A DNA stretch of 64,000 nucleotides from Microbacterium esteraromaticum. Its GTDB lineage: Bacteria > Actinomycetota > Actinomycetes > Actinomycetales > Microbacteriaceae. The translations under genes were made by a program, and so were the position numbers. The notes beneath the pieces were generated by a model that saw nothing but the letters and a program-made list of their open reading frames with translations, was not told the DNA's origin and made no database searches. The stretch is from contig NZ_CP118100.1 in NCBI RefSeq assembly GCF_028747645.1, positions 1,550,001 through 1,614,000 of the forward strand, written 5' to 3'. Shown here one piece after another: positions 26,876 through 36,832 of the stretch (positions are counted from its first letter, which is position 1; each line of letters starts with the position of its first letter).

Positions 26876-27724
26876 TCAGAGAGCGCCGAGCGCGCGGGCA
26901 ATGCCTGTCAGCACAGGCGTGGTACCGCCGCTGACCACCGCATCGGCCCACCGGTCGGCTCGGGTCGGTTCGTGGTTGACGATGACCAGGGGCATTCCCC
27001 GCCGGCGCGCGCGCTCGATCACGCGGATGCCCGAGTTCACCGTCAGCGAGGTGCCCGCCACCAGGAGGGCATCCGAGCCGTGCACGAGGGCCTCAGAGAG
27101 TCGGAAGCGCCCGGTGGGGACGAACTCTCCGAAGTAGACCACCTCGGGTTTCAGCATCCCGCCACAGACAGTGCACGACGGAATCATGAAGCCGTCCGCG
27201 CTCTCGGGCGTCACGTCCCCGTCGGGGTTGAGCACGACGTTCTCCGGCACCGCGATCCACGGGTTGAGCTCGTCGATCTGCGCGCTGATGGCCCGCCGGT
27301 CGAAGACCTGTCCGCAGTCCAGGCACCTCACGCGATGCATCGTGCCGTGCAGTTCGACGACCCGCCGGCTGCCCGCACGCAGGTGCAGACCGTCGACGTT
27401 CTGTGTGATCACACCGGTGACGTCCCCATTGTGCTCCAGAGCAGCGAGTGCGCGGTGCCCGCCGTTGGGATCGGGCGAGGTGAACCGGCGGTAGCCGAGG
27501 TGACCGCCCATCCAGTAGCGCCGGCGGGCCGCTTCATCAGACAGATACGTCTGGATCGTCATGGGCGACACACGCGGCGGTGCTCCGGCGCCCCGATAGG
27601 CGGGAATACCCGAGTCGGTCGAGATGCCCGCGCCGGTGAGCACGGCGGTCCGGCGGCCGCGCAGCAGAGCGGCGGCACGATCGATGGCGTCGGGATCCAG
27701 GGCTTGCGGTTCGATCGACGTCAC
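26876..27724 (-). CDS. Sir2-family NAD-dependent protein deacylase
   Basis: This sirtuin (282 residues) has GAGISTDSGIPAYRG, the NAD site TQNVDGLHLRAGS, the catalytic His in VELHGTMH, and a zinc ribbon with CLDC and CTVCGG pairs. It removes acyl groups from lysine using NAD. It could act on acyl-CoA synthetases or the nearby acyl-CoA enzymes, but that is speculation. The stop is 23 bp from the phosphatase start and both read on the minus strand. Confidence 0.92.
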   Translation of the reverse strand: MTSIEPQALDPDAIDRAAALLRGRRTAVLTGAGISTDSGIPAYRGAGAPPRVSPMTIQTYLSDEAARRRYWMGGHLGYRRFTSPDPNGGHRALAALEHNGDVTGVITQNVDGLHLRAGSRRVVELHGTMHRVRCLDCGQVFDRRAISAQIDELNPWIAVPENVVLNPDGDVTPESADGFMIPSCTVCGGMLKPEVVYFGEFVPTGRFRLSEALVHGSDALLVAGTSLTVNSGIRVIERARRRGMPLVIVNHEPTRADRWADAVVSGGTTPVLTGIARALGAL

Positions 27725-27787
27725 GGGGGCAGTCTAGGACGCGCGACGAGGTGATGGGGCGGCTGGGGAAGGTGGAAGAGTGGAGGG

Positions 27788-28588
27788 ATGCGCTTGCTGC
27801 CCGTGACCGATGCACACGACCACGTGCTCGATGACTACCGTTCCCTCACCGATGCCGCGTTGCGGCGCGTGCAGGAGCCGGCGGGCGGGCTGTACATCGC
27901 CGAGTCCGCGAAGGTCATCGAACGCGCCCTGGCGGCGGGGCACGTGCCGAGATCCGTGCTCACCCAGCAGCGTTGGCTGGACGACGTCGCCGCGCTTCTG
28001 GACGGACGCGATGTGCCGGTGTATGTGGTGTCGGATGCCGTGGCGCACGAACTGACCGGCTTCGCCGTGCACCGGGGTGTCATGGCAGCGATGCGGCGTC
28101 CGGAACTTCCGGCGCTGACCACGGTGCTCGAGAACGCACGGCGGGTGCTCGTGCTCGAAGACATCGCCGACCCGACCAACATCGGTGCGGCGTTTCGCGC
28201 CGCGGCAGGACTGGGAGCGGATGCTGTGTTGGTCACGCCGCGGTGTGGCGACCCGCTCTACCGTCGGAGCGTGCGGGTGAGCATGGGCACGGTGTTTCAG
28301 GTGCCCTGGACACGTATCGGAGAGTGGGCCGATGCCGCACAACAGCTGCACGCGCACGGCTTCGAGATCGCCGCTCTCGCGTTGTGCGATGATGCGGTGC
28401 CGCTGGATGACTATGCCGCCTCGCGTCCCGATCGGATCGCCCTGGTCATGGGCACCGAGGGCGAAGGGCTCTCGGCGGACGCACTCGCGGTGGCCGACCG
28501 CGTCGTCACGATCCCGATGGCCGGCGGTGTCGACTCGCTCAACGTCGCCTCGGCCGCGGCGGTCGCCGTGTGGGCGATCACCCGCTGA
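27788..28588 (+). CDS. TrmH/SpoU-family RNA 2'-O-methyltransferase
   Basis: This SPOUT methyltransferase (266 residues) carries the three SpoU motifs: EDIADPTNIGAAFRAAAGLG, LVMGTEGEGLS, and IPMAGGVDSLNVASAAAVAV. An N-terminal substrate-binding region of about 90 residues precedes the knot domain. The target (rRNA or tRNA) is not determined. It is divergent from the sirtuin gene. Confidence 0.9.
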   Translation: MRLLPVTDAHDHVLDDYRSLTDAALRRVQEPAGGLYIAESAKVIERALAAGHVPRSVLTQQRWLDDVAALLDGRDVPVYVVSDAVAHELTGFAVHRGVMAAMRRPELPALTTVLENARRVLVLEDIADPTNIGAAFRAAAGLGADAVLVTPRCGDPLYRRSVRVSMGTVFQVPWTRIGEWADAAQQLHAHGFEIAALALCDDAVPLDDYAASRPDRIALVMGTEGEGLSADALAVADRVVTIPMAGGVDSLNVASAAAVAVWAITR

Positions 28589-28600
28589 TCAGGGTCGCGG

Positions 28601-29443
28601 TCAATTCTGGCCCGTTTCCGAATCGTCGAGGTGGACGTATGGCACGGCCTCCGGGCGCTTCGCCGTGACGTTGTCACCCGAGGACTGGTGGCGCAGACGC
28701 CGCAGCACCCAGGGCACGAGGTGTTCGCGTGCCCACCCGATGTCTTCGGCCCGCGCTTCGCGCCAGGTGCGCATCGGCAGCGGTTCGGGTTGCATGGCCT
28801 GCAGGTCATTGGGCACGTTCAGTGCCCGCAGCACCATGCGTGCCACCTCGTGGTGACCGAGCGCGTTCAAGTGCAGGCGGTCATCGTCGAAGAAGCGCAT
28901 GTCCTGGATCGTCTTCAGCGCCCACTGGTCGGCGACGATGCAGTCGTGGCGTTCGGCGACGGCGCGCACGTTCTCGTTGTAGATCGCGACCTTGCCGCGG
29001 AACGGGCGGAACACCGGGGTGAAGCCCGTGTCGATGCCCGTGAAGAGGACGACGGCAGCACCGGTGGTCGACAGCCGGGTCACTGCGTCATCGAGCTGGG
29101 AGGCGATCTCGTCCGGATCGGTGCCCGGCCGGATCACGTCGTTGCCACCGGCGCAGATCGAGATGAGGTCGGGGCGCAGGGCGACAGCCGCGTCGATCTG
29201 GGTCTCTGCGATCTGGGCGATGAGCTTTCCGCGCACGGCCAGGTTCGCGTAGGCGAAGTCTTCCACGTCCTGGGAGAGCACCTCGGCGACACGGTCGGCC
29301 CAGCCGCGATGCGTGCCGACGGCGACGGGATCGGGGTCGCCGATGCCCTCGGTGAACGAGTCGCCGACAGCGACAAAGCGGCGCCACGGGTGGGGACCTT
29401 CGTTGGCGACGTACGGGGTGCGCGATGAGTCGCGATCGGTCAT
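28601..29443 (-). CDS. SGNH/GDSL-family hydrolase
   Basis: The four SGNH blocks are visible: GDSFTEG (Ser), a Gly in the ANLAVRGKL region, GGND (Asn), and DRLHLNALGH (Asp/His). The 280-residue protein has no clear signal peptide, so it is probably cytoplasmic. Such enzymes are esterases or lipases with broad substrates. It is convergent with the TrmH gene. Confidence 0.88.
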   Translation of the reverse strand: MTDRDSSRTPYVANEGPHPWRRFVAVGDSFTEGIGDPDPVAVGTHRGWADRVAEVLSQDVEDFAYANLAVRGKLIAQIAETQIDAAVALRPDLISICAGGNDVIRPGTDPDEIASQLDDAVTRLSTTGAAVVLFTGIDTGFTPVFRPFRGKVAIYNENVRAVAERHDCIVADQWALKTIQDMRFFDDDRLHLNALGHHEVARMVLRALNVPNDLQAMQPEPLPMRTWREARAEDIGWAREHLVPWVLRRLRHQSSGDNVTAKRPEAVPYVHLDDSETGQN

Positions 29444-29537
29444 CGTCTTCTCCTTGACAGCGGCGCCGCAGGGGTCTCCTGTGCGCGGTTAGAGAGCCTA
29501 CCGCGCGTTGTCAGTGAGCTGGCCTATCGTAGTGAGG

Positions 29538-31280
29538 ATGCTCTCTCCGTCCTTCCCTCAGCGCGCCCCGTGGGGAACCGCAGACAAACTCAGGGCATGG
29601 CAGCGCGAGGCGCTCGAACGCTACTTCGCCGCCGATCAGCGCGACTTCCTCGTCGCCGCGACGCCCGGCGCCGGTAAGACGACGTTCGCGCTCACGCTGG
29701 CGGTTGAACTGCTGCGGATGGGCGAAGTCAACCGCGTGATCGTCGTCGCGCCTACCGAGCATCTCAAGACGCAGTGGGCGAATGCCGCGGCGCGCGTCAG
29801 CATCCGCCTCGATCCGCAGTTCAAGAACAGCCACTGGGCACCGTCGCGTCAGTATCACGGCGTGGTCGTCACCTACGCGCAGGTCGCTGCGCGCTCGTCG
29901 GTGCACCGCCACCTCACCGAGGACGCGAAGACCCTCGTGGTCCTCGATGAGGTGCATCACGGCGGCGACGCGCTTAGCTGGGGCGACGCGATCCGCGACG
30001 CGTACGGCCCGGCTAAGCGCCGCCTGCTGCTGTCGGGAACGCCGTTCCGCAGCGACACGGCCCCGATCCCGTTCGTCGAGTACCACCCCGACGAGTCCGG
30101 TGCGCGCATCTCGACCACCGACTATGCGTACGGGTACGGCCGCGCGCTCGAAGACGGCGTCGTGCGGCCGGTGCTGTTCCACATGTACGCCGGCAAGATG
30201 CGCTGGCGCACCAGCGCCGGTGACGAGCTCGAAGCGCATCTGGGCCAGGACAACACCAAGGACGTCACCTCGCAGGCGTGGCGCACGGCGCTCGACCCCG
30301 AGGGCGAGTGGATGCCGGCGGTGCTGTCGGCCGCCGACCGCCGGCTGAGCGAGATCCGCCATCATGTGCCGGATGCCGGTGGGCTGGTGCTCGCAACCGA
30401 CCAGACGGTCGCCCGTGCCTACGCGAAGATCCTGCACCGCATCACGGGCGAGCAAGCCACCGTGGTGCTCTCGGACGACGCCTCGGCGTCGGAGCGCATC
30501 GAGCAGTTCAGCGGCAACACCCGTCGCTGGATGGTGGCGGTGCGCATGGTGTCCGAGGGCGTGGACGTGCCGCGTCTGGCGGTGGGCGTGTACGCGACGT
30601 CGTCATCGACGCCGCTGTTCTTCGCTCAGGCGATCGGTCGGTTCGTGCGCGCGCGGCGTCGCGGCGAGGCCGCCAGTGTGTTCCTGCCCAACGTTCCGGT
30701 GCTGATGACGCTGGCCAATGAGCTCGAGAAGCAGCGCGATCATGCGCTGGACCGTCAGACCAAGGACGACGACGGTCTCGAGGACTCGTTGCTGGAGAGC
30801 GCGAACCGTGAGGACGATGCCTCGGATGCCCTCACGCAGGAGTTCAGCTACCAGGCGATCTCGTCGCTGGCGCACTTCGACCGTGTGGTCTTCGACGGCA
30901 AGGAGTTCGGTCAGCTCGCTGAGCCGGGAACCCCCGAGGAGGAGGAGTTCATCGGCATCCCGGGCCTTCTCGAACCCGAGCACGTGCATGAGCTGCTGAT
31001 GCAGCGCCAGGCGCGCCAGGGCCGCCTGCGTCAGGAGCGAGAGGCGGCGGCGCCGCCGGAGGCGACGACGACCCTGCCGGCGCCGCTGCACCGCACGCTG
31101 CGCGAGCAGCGTCAGTTGCTCAACAGCTTGGTCGGTCTGTACGCGCGTCAGAGCGGAGAGGCACACGGTCAGGTGCATGCCGAGCTGCGTCGGGTCTGCG
31201 GCGGGCCGGCGGTCGCGCAGGCCACGGTGACCCAGTTGCAGTCGCGCATCGACGTGCTGCGTAAGCGCGTGCGCTCCTGA
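29538..31280 (+). CDS. DEAD/DEAH-box superfamily II helicase
   Basis: The 580-residue helicase has Walker A (ATPGAGKTT), DEVH-type motif II (VVLDEVHHGG), motif III-like LLSGTPFRSD, and motifs V/VI (SEGVDVPRLAVGV and QAIGRFVRARR). A C-terminal ~150-residue region is charged and predicted to be coiled. Its role in DNA or RNA metabolism is not known. The ATG at 29538 is preferred; a TTG at 29508 would add ten residues. Confidence 0.88.
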   Translation: MLSPSFPQRAPWGTADKLRAWQREALERYFAADQRDFLVAATPGAGKTTFALTLAVELLRMGEVNRVIVVAPTEHLKTQWANAAARVSIRLDPQFKNSHWAPSRQYHGVVVTYAQVAARSSVHRHLTEDAKTLVVLDEVHHGGDALSWGDAIRDAYGPAKRRLLLSGTPFRSDTAPIPFVEYHPDESGARISTTDYAYGYGRALEDGVVRPVLFHMYAGKMRWRTSAGDELEAHLGQDNTKDVTSQAWRTALDPEGEWMPAVLSAADRRLSEIRHHVPDAGGLVLATDQTVARAYAKILHRITGEQATVVLSDDASASERIEQFSGNTRRWMVAVRMVSEGVDVPRLAVGVYATSSSTPLFFAQAIGRFVRARRRGEAASVFLPNVPVLMTLANELEKQRDHALDRQTKDDDGLEDSLLESANREDDASDALTQEFSYQAISSLAHFDRVVFDGKEFGQLAEPGTPEEEEFIGIPGLLEPEHVHELLMQRQARQGRLRQEREAAAPPEATTTLPAPLHRTLREQRQLLNSLVGLYARQSGEAHGQVHAELRRVCGGPAVAQATVTQLQSRIDVLRKRVRS

Positions 31281-31403
31281 CCGCCCGGCCGTCACCGGCG
31301 TCGCGCTTCGGCGCTCCGAAAACCTGTCAATCCTCGTCCTGGTGCGGTTCCAGCGCCCTCTGCTCGGTAGCGTGGAGCGTTCGCTCACGACACCGGAGGA
31401 TGC

Positions 31404-32501
31404 ATGACCACCCCCGTCCAACCCACCGCCGCTGACCGCAAGCGGTGGGCTCGGTACCTTGTCGAAGAACGTGCGGAAGGCGCGGTTTACACCCGCTTGG
31501 CGGCACGGCGCACGGGGGAGGAGCGTGAGATCCTGCTCGCCCTCGCCGAGGCGGAGCGCCGTCACGAGCAGCACTGGCTCGACCTGCTCGGCGGCGAGGA
31601 GCCGACGCGCCTTCCGCGCGCCGGAGTGCGCTCTCGCATGCTGGGCTGGATGGCGGGCCGGTTCGGGTCGATCTTCGTGCTCGCACTCGCGCAGAGCGCT
31701 GAGGCGCGATCGCCCTATGACGCCGAGCAGTACGCCACTCCGGCCATGCGCGCCGATGAGAAGGTGCACCACGAAGTGGTGCGGGGTCTGGCGGCACGGG
31801 GGAGGAGGCGTCTGTCGGGCTCATTCCGCGCCGCCGTGTTCGGCGCAAACGACGGATTGGTGTCTAACCTCGCCCTCGTACTGGGAATCGGCGCGACGGG
31901 CGTCAGCTCGTCGTTCGTCCTGTTCAGCGGAATCGCGGGGCTCCTCGCCGGAGCGCTGTCGATGGGCGCAGGGGAGTTCGTCTCAGTGCGCTCGCAGCGC
32001 GAACTGCTGGCGGCGACCGAGGCGAACGACGATGCGGATGCCAATGCGGGCGACCTGGACATCGATGCCAACGAGCTCGCGTTGGTCTACCGCGCACGCG
32101 GGGTCGACGAGCTCGAAGCCCTCGCACGCGCCCAGAAGGTTGTCGCCGCGGCACGTGTCGGTGTGCGGCGCACCTTCCCGACGCCCGTCGGCGCTGCCGC
32201 ACGGTACGACTCCGATGATGTGGTCGGCAGCGATTGGATGGCCGCGATCTCCAGCTTCCTGCTGTTCTCATCGGGGGCGATCATCCCGGTGCTGCCGTGG
32301 ATCTTCGGCCTCAGCGGCATGACGGCGATCCTTGTCGCGCTGGCGCTGGTCGGGATCGCCCTGCTGTCGACCGGCGCGATGGTCGGCATCCTCTCGGGCG
32401 GGCCACCCCTGTCACGCGCGCTACGACAGCTCGTGATCGGATTCGGTGCTGCGGCCATCACCTACGCACTGGGACTGGCCTTCGGCGTCGGCGCGGTGTG
32501 A
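31404..32501 (+). CDS. VIT1/CCC1-family iron/manganese transporter with ferritin-like N-terminus
   Basis: Residues ~8-150 form a rubrerythrin/ferritin-like region with ExxH-type pairs (EERAEG and EAERRHEQHW). The C-terminal half has the VIT fold of five helices (ANDGLVSNLALVLGIG; GLLAGALSMGAGEFVSVRSQREL). The 365-residue fusion is a known family that stores or exports Fe(II)/Mn(II). The start is the ATG at 31404. Confidence 0.9.
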   Translation: MTTPVQPTAADRKRWARYLVEERAEGAVYTRLAARRTGEEREILLALAEAERRHEQHWLDLLGGEEPTRLPRAGVRSRMLGWMAGRFGSIFVLALAQSAEARSPYDAEQYATPAMRADEKVHHEVVRGLAARGRRRLSGSFRAAVFGANDGLVSNLALVLGIGATGVSSSFVLFSGIAGLLAGALSMGAGEFVSVRSQRELLAATEANDDADANAGDLDIDANELALVYRARGVDELEALARAQKVVAAARVGVRRTFPTPVGAAARYDSDDVVGSDWMAAISSFLLFSSGAIIPVLPWIFGLSGMTAILVALALVGIALLSTGAMVGILSGGPPLSRALRQLVIGFGAAAITYALGLAFGVGAV

Positions 32502-32679
32502 GCGAGGTGCGCCTGCAGATACAACAATGACCCCACCGTCGGCCACATGGTCTTCGGTGGGCCCAGGCCGCGGGCGACGAGGTCGGTGAGAGAACGGCTT
32601 TCATGGGCACGGCCTCTCGACCAAGGAAGCCGGCGGCGAAGTCCGAGGATGGCAGCCCGCGCCCGCATATCGTAAAGGC

Positions 32680-33327
32680 ATGTCTACGCTCCAGACACAT
32701 ACGAGGTTCTGGCAGATTGCGCGAGTGGTTGTCGGCGCCGCAGTCCTTGTCGTGCTTGCGTACACATACTCGCTTGGGGCAGACACCGCCGAGCGAAACC
32801 CTTTCAACTACTTTGGGTACTTCACCAACCTCACGGCGCTGCTGACGGCGTCGTTGCTTGTAGTTGCTGGCACGTTTGGTGTCACGCGCTGGGCGCGACA
32901 CGACGGCATTGTGGTGGCGAGAGCAGTATCGACCACGTGCATGGTGATCGTTGGCGTGATCTACAACACGCTCGTTCCGGGAACCGGTTCTGCTCCCGCC
33001 TGGGTCAGCGTCACCTTGCATCTGGCACTTCCGGCCTTCATCGTTGTCGACTGGATCGCGGGTCCGGGGCGACGCGCTCTTCCCTGGCCGCGAGTCTGGT
33101 GGGTGCTTCCGTATCCAATCGCGTGGGCAGCAGTCGTCCTCCTCCGCGGGGTGACCGATGGGTGGGTTCCATACGGCTTTCTCCTTCCTAGCCGAGGGTT
33201 GGTTTCGCTCGTCGTCCACGTGGCGGGGCTTCTCGCGGCTCTCACTGCGGTGGGTGTGCTCGTCTGGTGGACGAGCCGTCTTCCGCAGGTCATCAGCGAA
33301 GAACAGCCCGGTCTCACACCTTCGTGA
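32680..33327 (+). CDS. Pr6Pr-family six-helix membrane protein
   Basis: This 215-residue protein has six hydrophobic helices and the family block NPFNYFGYFTNLTALLTASL. A Pr6Pr-type C-terminus with WVPYGFL is present. The function of the family is unknown. It stands alone, 178 bp from the VIT gene, which gives no functional clue. Confidence 0.8.
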   Translation: MSTLQTHTRFWQIARVVVGAAVLVVLAYTYSLGADTAERNPFNYFGYFTNLTALLTASLLVVAGTFGVTRWARHDGIVVARAVSTTCMVIVGVIYNTLVPGTGSAPAWVSVTLHLALPAFIVVDWIAGPGRRALPWPRVWWVLPYPIAWAAVVLLRGVTDGWVPYGFLLPSRGLVSLVVHVAGLLAALTAVGVLVWWTSRLPQVISEEQPGLTPS

Positions 33328-33486
33328 ACAGAGTGACGGCGACAGCCAAGTCCCCGGCAGTGGCGTAGCGCCGTGTCCTTCGCGGTGATGGTTAGGCGCT
33401 GAGCTCGAGGATGGTGTCGGTCACCCCCTCGGCTGCGGTGCCCGGGACGAGCCGGAACCCCCATAAGCCCACGTTGCTCGTGCAGA

Positions 33487-33527
33487 CAAAAATGACCCCG
33501 ATCCGGTTTCCCGGTTCGGGGTCATTT
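33487..33527 (-). terminator. Intrinsic terminator of tRNA-Leu
   Basis: A hairpin with 11-bp arms (AATGACCCCGA at 33491-33501, complement at 33516-33526) and a CCGG inner stem lies just downstream of the tRNA. On the minus strand it is followed by a T5 run, so it ends that transcript. The stretch 33328-33486 has no gene I can support. Confidence 0.75.
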
Positions 33528-33534
33528 CCTGCTG

Positions 33535-33619
33535 TGCGCGAGGGGGGACTTGAACCCCCACGCCCTTATCGGGCACTAGCACCTCAAGCTAGCGCGTCTA
33601 CCTATTCCGCCACCCGCGC
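33535..33619 (-). tRNA. tRNA-Leu (anticodon GAG)
   Basis: Read on the minus strand this is a class II tRNA of 85 nt with a GCGCGGG/CTCGCGC acceptor stem, anticodon loop centred on GAG (CTTGAGG), a long variable arm (GCCCGATAAGGGC) and T loop TTCAAGT. CCA is not encoded, in contrast to the two phage-end tRNA features. It is a host gene. Confidence 0.93.
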
Positions 33620-33732
33620 AGGTGTTGGTTTTTGTCGTTGCCGACCGAAGAATGACATTAGCACGATCCCGAGGTCGGTACGAACCCGCATGACGCCCGG
33701 GCGTGGCTGAGCGTCTTCGATACTCTGGTGCC

Positions 33733-35028
33733 ATGCCCGACTCATCCGTTCCCGAGGTCGCCCGGATCGCGCGCGACCTGATCCGCATCGACACGTCCAA
33801 CTACGGCGGCGGCAAGGCCAACGGAGAGAGGGAAGCCGCCGAGTACGTCGGTGCATTCCTGAAGAGCCTGGGCCTGGAGCCGGAGTACTACGAGCCGATC
33901 CCACGGCGCACCAATGTCATGGCCCGCGTTCCCGGTCGCAATCCGGATCGGCCGGCGCTTGTCGTGCACGGCCACCTCGACGTCGTCCCGGCCGTCGCCG
34001 AGGACTGGACCGTCGATCCGTTCGCCGGCGAGATCCGCGACGGGATGCTGTGGGGCCGCGGCGCGGTCGACATGAAGAACATGGATGCCATGATCCTGGC
34101 GGCCGTCGCCGACCTGCTGCGTGCGGGGGAGCAACCCGACCGCGACCTGATCCTGGTCTTCTTCGCCGATGAGGAGAACGGTGGCGTCGAGGGGTCGGCG
34201 CTGGTCGTTCAGGACAAGCCCGAGTGGTTCGCCGGCGCGACCGAGGCGATCAGCGAGGTAGGCGGATACTCGATCACGGTTGATGACCACCGCGCGTACC
34301 TGCTGCAGGTGGGCGAGAAAGCCCTCATGTGGCTCAGGCTCGTCGCGAAGGGCCGCGCCGGGCACGGCAGTCGGTTCCACGAGGACAACGCCGTCACGCG
34401 CCTCTCAGAGGCCGTTGCAGCGATCGGACGCACCCGGTGGCCCATCCGGCTCACTCCGACGACTCAGGCCCTTCTCGAAGGGCTCAGCGAGCTCACCGGA
34501 CGCCCTGTCGACGACCCCGACGCCCTCGCCGCCGCCGCGGGGCCGGCCGAGGCCTTCCTGCGGTCGACCTTCCGCACGACCGCGAACCCGACAGCGCTCA
34601 GCGCCGGCTACAAGCACAACGTCATCCCCGAGAGCGCCGAGGCACTGATCGACGTCCGTGTGATCCCCGGTACTGAGGACGACGTGCTCGCCGAACTTCA
34701 GCGCATCGTCGGTGAAGACATCGAGATCCAGACGGTCGTGCGCGATATCGGCATGGAGACGCCCTTCGCGGGCGAGTTCGTCGAGCACATGGTGGCCGCA
34801 CTGGGCCGACATGACCCCGGTGTGCCCGTCATCCCGTACCTGCTCGGCGCCGGCACCGACAACAAAGCGCTGGCGGCTATCGGTATCACCGGCTATGGCT
34901 TCGCCCCCCTGCAGCTGCCCGCCGACCTCGACTTCACCGGGATGTTCCACGGTGTCGATGAGCGCGTGCCCGTAGACTCGCTTGTCTTCGGCCAGCGCGT
35001 GCTGGCCGATCTGCTGCGCGTCTGCTGA
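33733..35028 (+). CDS. M20/M25/M40 family metallopeptidase
   Basis: This is a zinc exopeptidase or amidohydrolase (431 residues). Metal ligands are seen in VVHGHLDVVPA (His, Asp), GRGAVDMKNMDAM (Asp), FADEENGG (Glu-Glu), and the C-terminal TDNKALAAIG region. Similar proteins in Mycobacterium (Rv2141c) are annotated as peptidases. The ATG at 33733 is favoured over 33703 because the core family fold starts at PEVARIARDLIRIDTS. Confidence 0.88.
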   Translation: MPDSSVPEVARIARDLIRIDTSNYGGGKANGEREAAEYVGAFLKSLGLEPEYYEPIPRRTNVMARVPGRNPDRPALVVHGHLDVVPAVAEDWTVDPFAGEIRDGMLWGRGAVDMKNMDAMILAAVADLLRAGEQPDRDLILVFFADEENGGVEGSALVVQDKPEWFAGATEAISEVGGYSITVDDHRAYLLQVGEKALMWLRLVAKGRAGHGSRFHEDNAVTRLSEAVAAIGRTRWPIRLTPTTQALLEGLSELTGRPVDDPDALAAAAGPAEAFLRSTFRTTANPTALSAGYKHNVIPESAEALIDVRVIPGTEDDVLAELQRIVGEDIEIQTVVRDIGMETPFAGEFVEHMVAALGRHDPGVPVIPYLLGAGTDNKALAAIGITGYGFAPLQLPADLDFTGMFHGVDERVPVDSLVFGQRVLADLLRVC

Positions 35029-35069
35029 TCAGCATCCGCCGCTTCTTCCGCACCATCTGAAAGCACCGC

Positions 35070-35900
35070 ATGAACCTGCTCGAAGCGCTCATTCTCGGCA
35101 TCGTGCAGGGACTCACCGAGTTCCTGCCCATCTCGTCCAGCGCGCACCTGCGCATCGTGGGTACGTTCCTGCCCTCGGGTGAGGACCCCGGCGCCGCCTT
35201 CACCGCGATCACCCAGATCGGTACCGAAGCCGCCGTCGTGGTGTTCTTCTGGCGCGACATCGTGCGGATCATCGGCCAGTGGTTCCGATCGCTCGCCGGG
35301 CGCGTGCCGCGCAATGACCCCGACGCCCGGATGGGCTGGCTGATCATCATCGGAAGCCTCCCGATCGTCGCGCTCGGACTGCTTTTCCAAGACAAGATCG
35401 AGACCGTCCTGCGATCGCTGTGGCTGGTCGCGATCATGCTGATCGCGTTCGGCATCCTGCTGGGCATCGCCGACTACGTCGGTGCGAAGAAGCGCAAGCT
35501 CAACCAGCTGACCTACCCGGACGGCGTCGCCTACGGATTCGCCCAGGCGCTCGCACTGGTGCCAGGCGTCTCACGCTCGGGCGGGACGATCACCATGGGC
35601 CTGTTCCTCGGCTACGAGCGCGCAGCCGCCGCGCGCTACGCGTTCCTGCTGGCGATCCCCGCCGTGTTCGGCAGTGGCTTCTACCAGCTGTTCAAGCACT
35701 GGGGCGACCCGAACCAGCACTTCACGCTGGGCGAGACGTTCGCCGCGACCGGCATCGCCTTCGTCGTCGCCCTCGGCGTGATCGCGTTCTTCATGAACTG
35801 GATCTCCAAGCGCAGCTTCCTGCCGTTCGTGATCTACCGGGTACTGCTCGGCATCGCCATCATCGTGATGCTGTCGACGGGCGTGATCCCCGCGATGTGA
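35070..35900 (+). CDS. uppP: Undecaprenyl-diphosphate phosphatase
   Basis: This BacA-type membrane enzyme recycles the lipid carrier for peptidoglycan synthesis. It has [20 protein letters not shown] at the N-terminus and the second catalytic block [16 protein letters not shown]. Eight hydrophobic helices fit 276 residues. It confers bacitracin tolerance in other bacteria. Confidence 0.95.
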   Translation: MNLLEALILGIVQGLTEFLPISSSAHLRIVGTFLPSGEDPGAAFTAITQIGTEAAVVVFFWRDIVRIIGQWFRSLAGRVPRNDPDARMGWLIIIGSLPIVALGLLFQDKIETVLRSLWLVAIMLIAFGILLGIADYVGAKKRKLNQLTYPDGVAYGFAQALALVPGVSRSGGTITMGLFLGYERAAAARYAFLLAIPAVFGSGFYQLFKHWGDPNQHFTLGETFAATGIAFVVALGVIAFFMNWISKRSFLPFVIYRVLLGIAIIVMLSTGVIPAM

Positions 35901-35903
35901 CGA

Positions 35904-36746
35904 TCAGCGCTTGTCGGGGCCATCGCCCCGACGGCGCAGGTAGCGCTCGAACGCCTGGGCGATCGCATCCCCCGAGGCGTCGGGGGAGTCCCAGGTGTCG
36001 CGGGTTCGCTCGAGCTGACGAATGTACTCGGCCATATCGTCGTCCTCGGCGGCAGCTGCGTCGATCGAGGCCTCCCAGGCGGCCGCCTCGGTGCGCAGAT
36101 GCTCGCGCACGGGTCCGACGCCGGTGAGCTCCTCCAGGCGGTCGAGCAACGCGAGCGTCGCCTTCGGAGACGGCGCTGCGGATGCCACATAATGCGGCAC
36201 ACTCGCCCACAGGCTCGCTGTGGGGATCTCGGCGCGGGTGGCGAAATGATCGAGGACGCTGAGAATGCCCACCGGCCCCTCATAGGTGGACTTCTCCAGC
36301 CCGTGCGCCTCGCGCACCCGCTCTTCCTGGCTGGTGGCGAACACCGAGATCGGCCGGGTGTGCGGTACGTCCGACAGCATTGCCCCCAGGGTGATGAAAC
36401 CGGTGATGTCGTCACGCAGGGCGACGTCGATGAACTCGTTCGCAAAGGCCTGCCAGGCGCGGGCCGGCTCCGAACCCGTCAGCAGCCACAGTTCCGGACC
36501 CTCCGTCGCGCTCGTGGGCCGCCAGAGCGACGCCTCGGGCCACACGAGCTCGCGCTGCCCGGTCGCGTCCATCCGCGTCGCGGGTCGGGTGTACTGGTAG
36601 TCGAAGTACAGTTCAGCGTCCACGGAGTGCACGCGCTGGTAGTCCGTGGACTCGCGCAGCGCCGAAATGGCACCACTGGCTGCCTCGCCGGCGTCATTCC
36701 AGCCGTCGAACGCGGCGATGATGATACGAGAGCCGAGGGCGTCCAC
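35904..36746 (-). CDS. PAC2-family protein (proteasome-assembly-chaperone-like)
   Basis: The 280-residue protein has the PAC2 start (IIIAAFDGWNDAGEAASGA) and the GFITLGAMLSDVPHTRP motif. The family is named after a eukaryotic proteasome chaperone, but its actinobacterial role is unclear. It is convergent with uppP with a gap of only 3 bp. Confidence 0.88.
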   Translation of the reverse strand: MDALGSRIIIAAFDGWNDAGEAASGAISALRESTDYQRVHSVDAELYFDYQYTRPATRMDATGQRELVWPEASLWRPTSATEGPELWLLTGSEPARAWQAFANEFIDVALRDDITGFITLGAMLSDVPHTRPISVFATSQEERVREAHGLEKSTYEGPVGILSVLDHFATRAEIPTASLWASVPHYVASAAPSPKATLALLDRLEELTGVGPVREHLRTEAAAWEASIDAAAAEDDDMAEYIRQLERTRDTWDSPDASGDAIAQAFERYLRRRGDGPDKR

Positions 36747-36832
36747 CGAGCTCCTCTCCGTCGGCTTTGGGTATCCCTCCAGGTTAGTGGGGGCCCGCGC
36801 GGAGCGGGCTCTGACACGGCTAGCATGGTTCG

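Noticed and set aside
33390..33486. A minus-strand frame ending in a protein-like tail (GFRLVPGTAAEGVTDTILELSA region) between Pr6Pr and tRNA-Leu
   Set aside because: The frame runs out of the terminator hairpin with no start or ribosome site and no recognised family. It may be a remnant, but chance is as likely.
33491..33526. Hairpin near tRNA-Leu considered as an attachment site
   Set aside because: It has a T-run on the tRNA strand and no integrase nearby, so a terminator explains it better.
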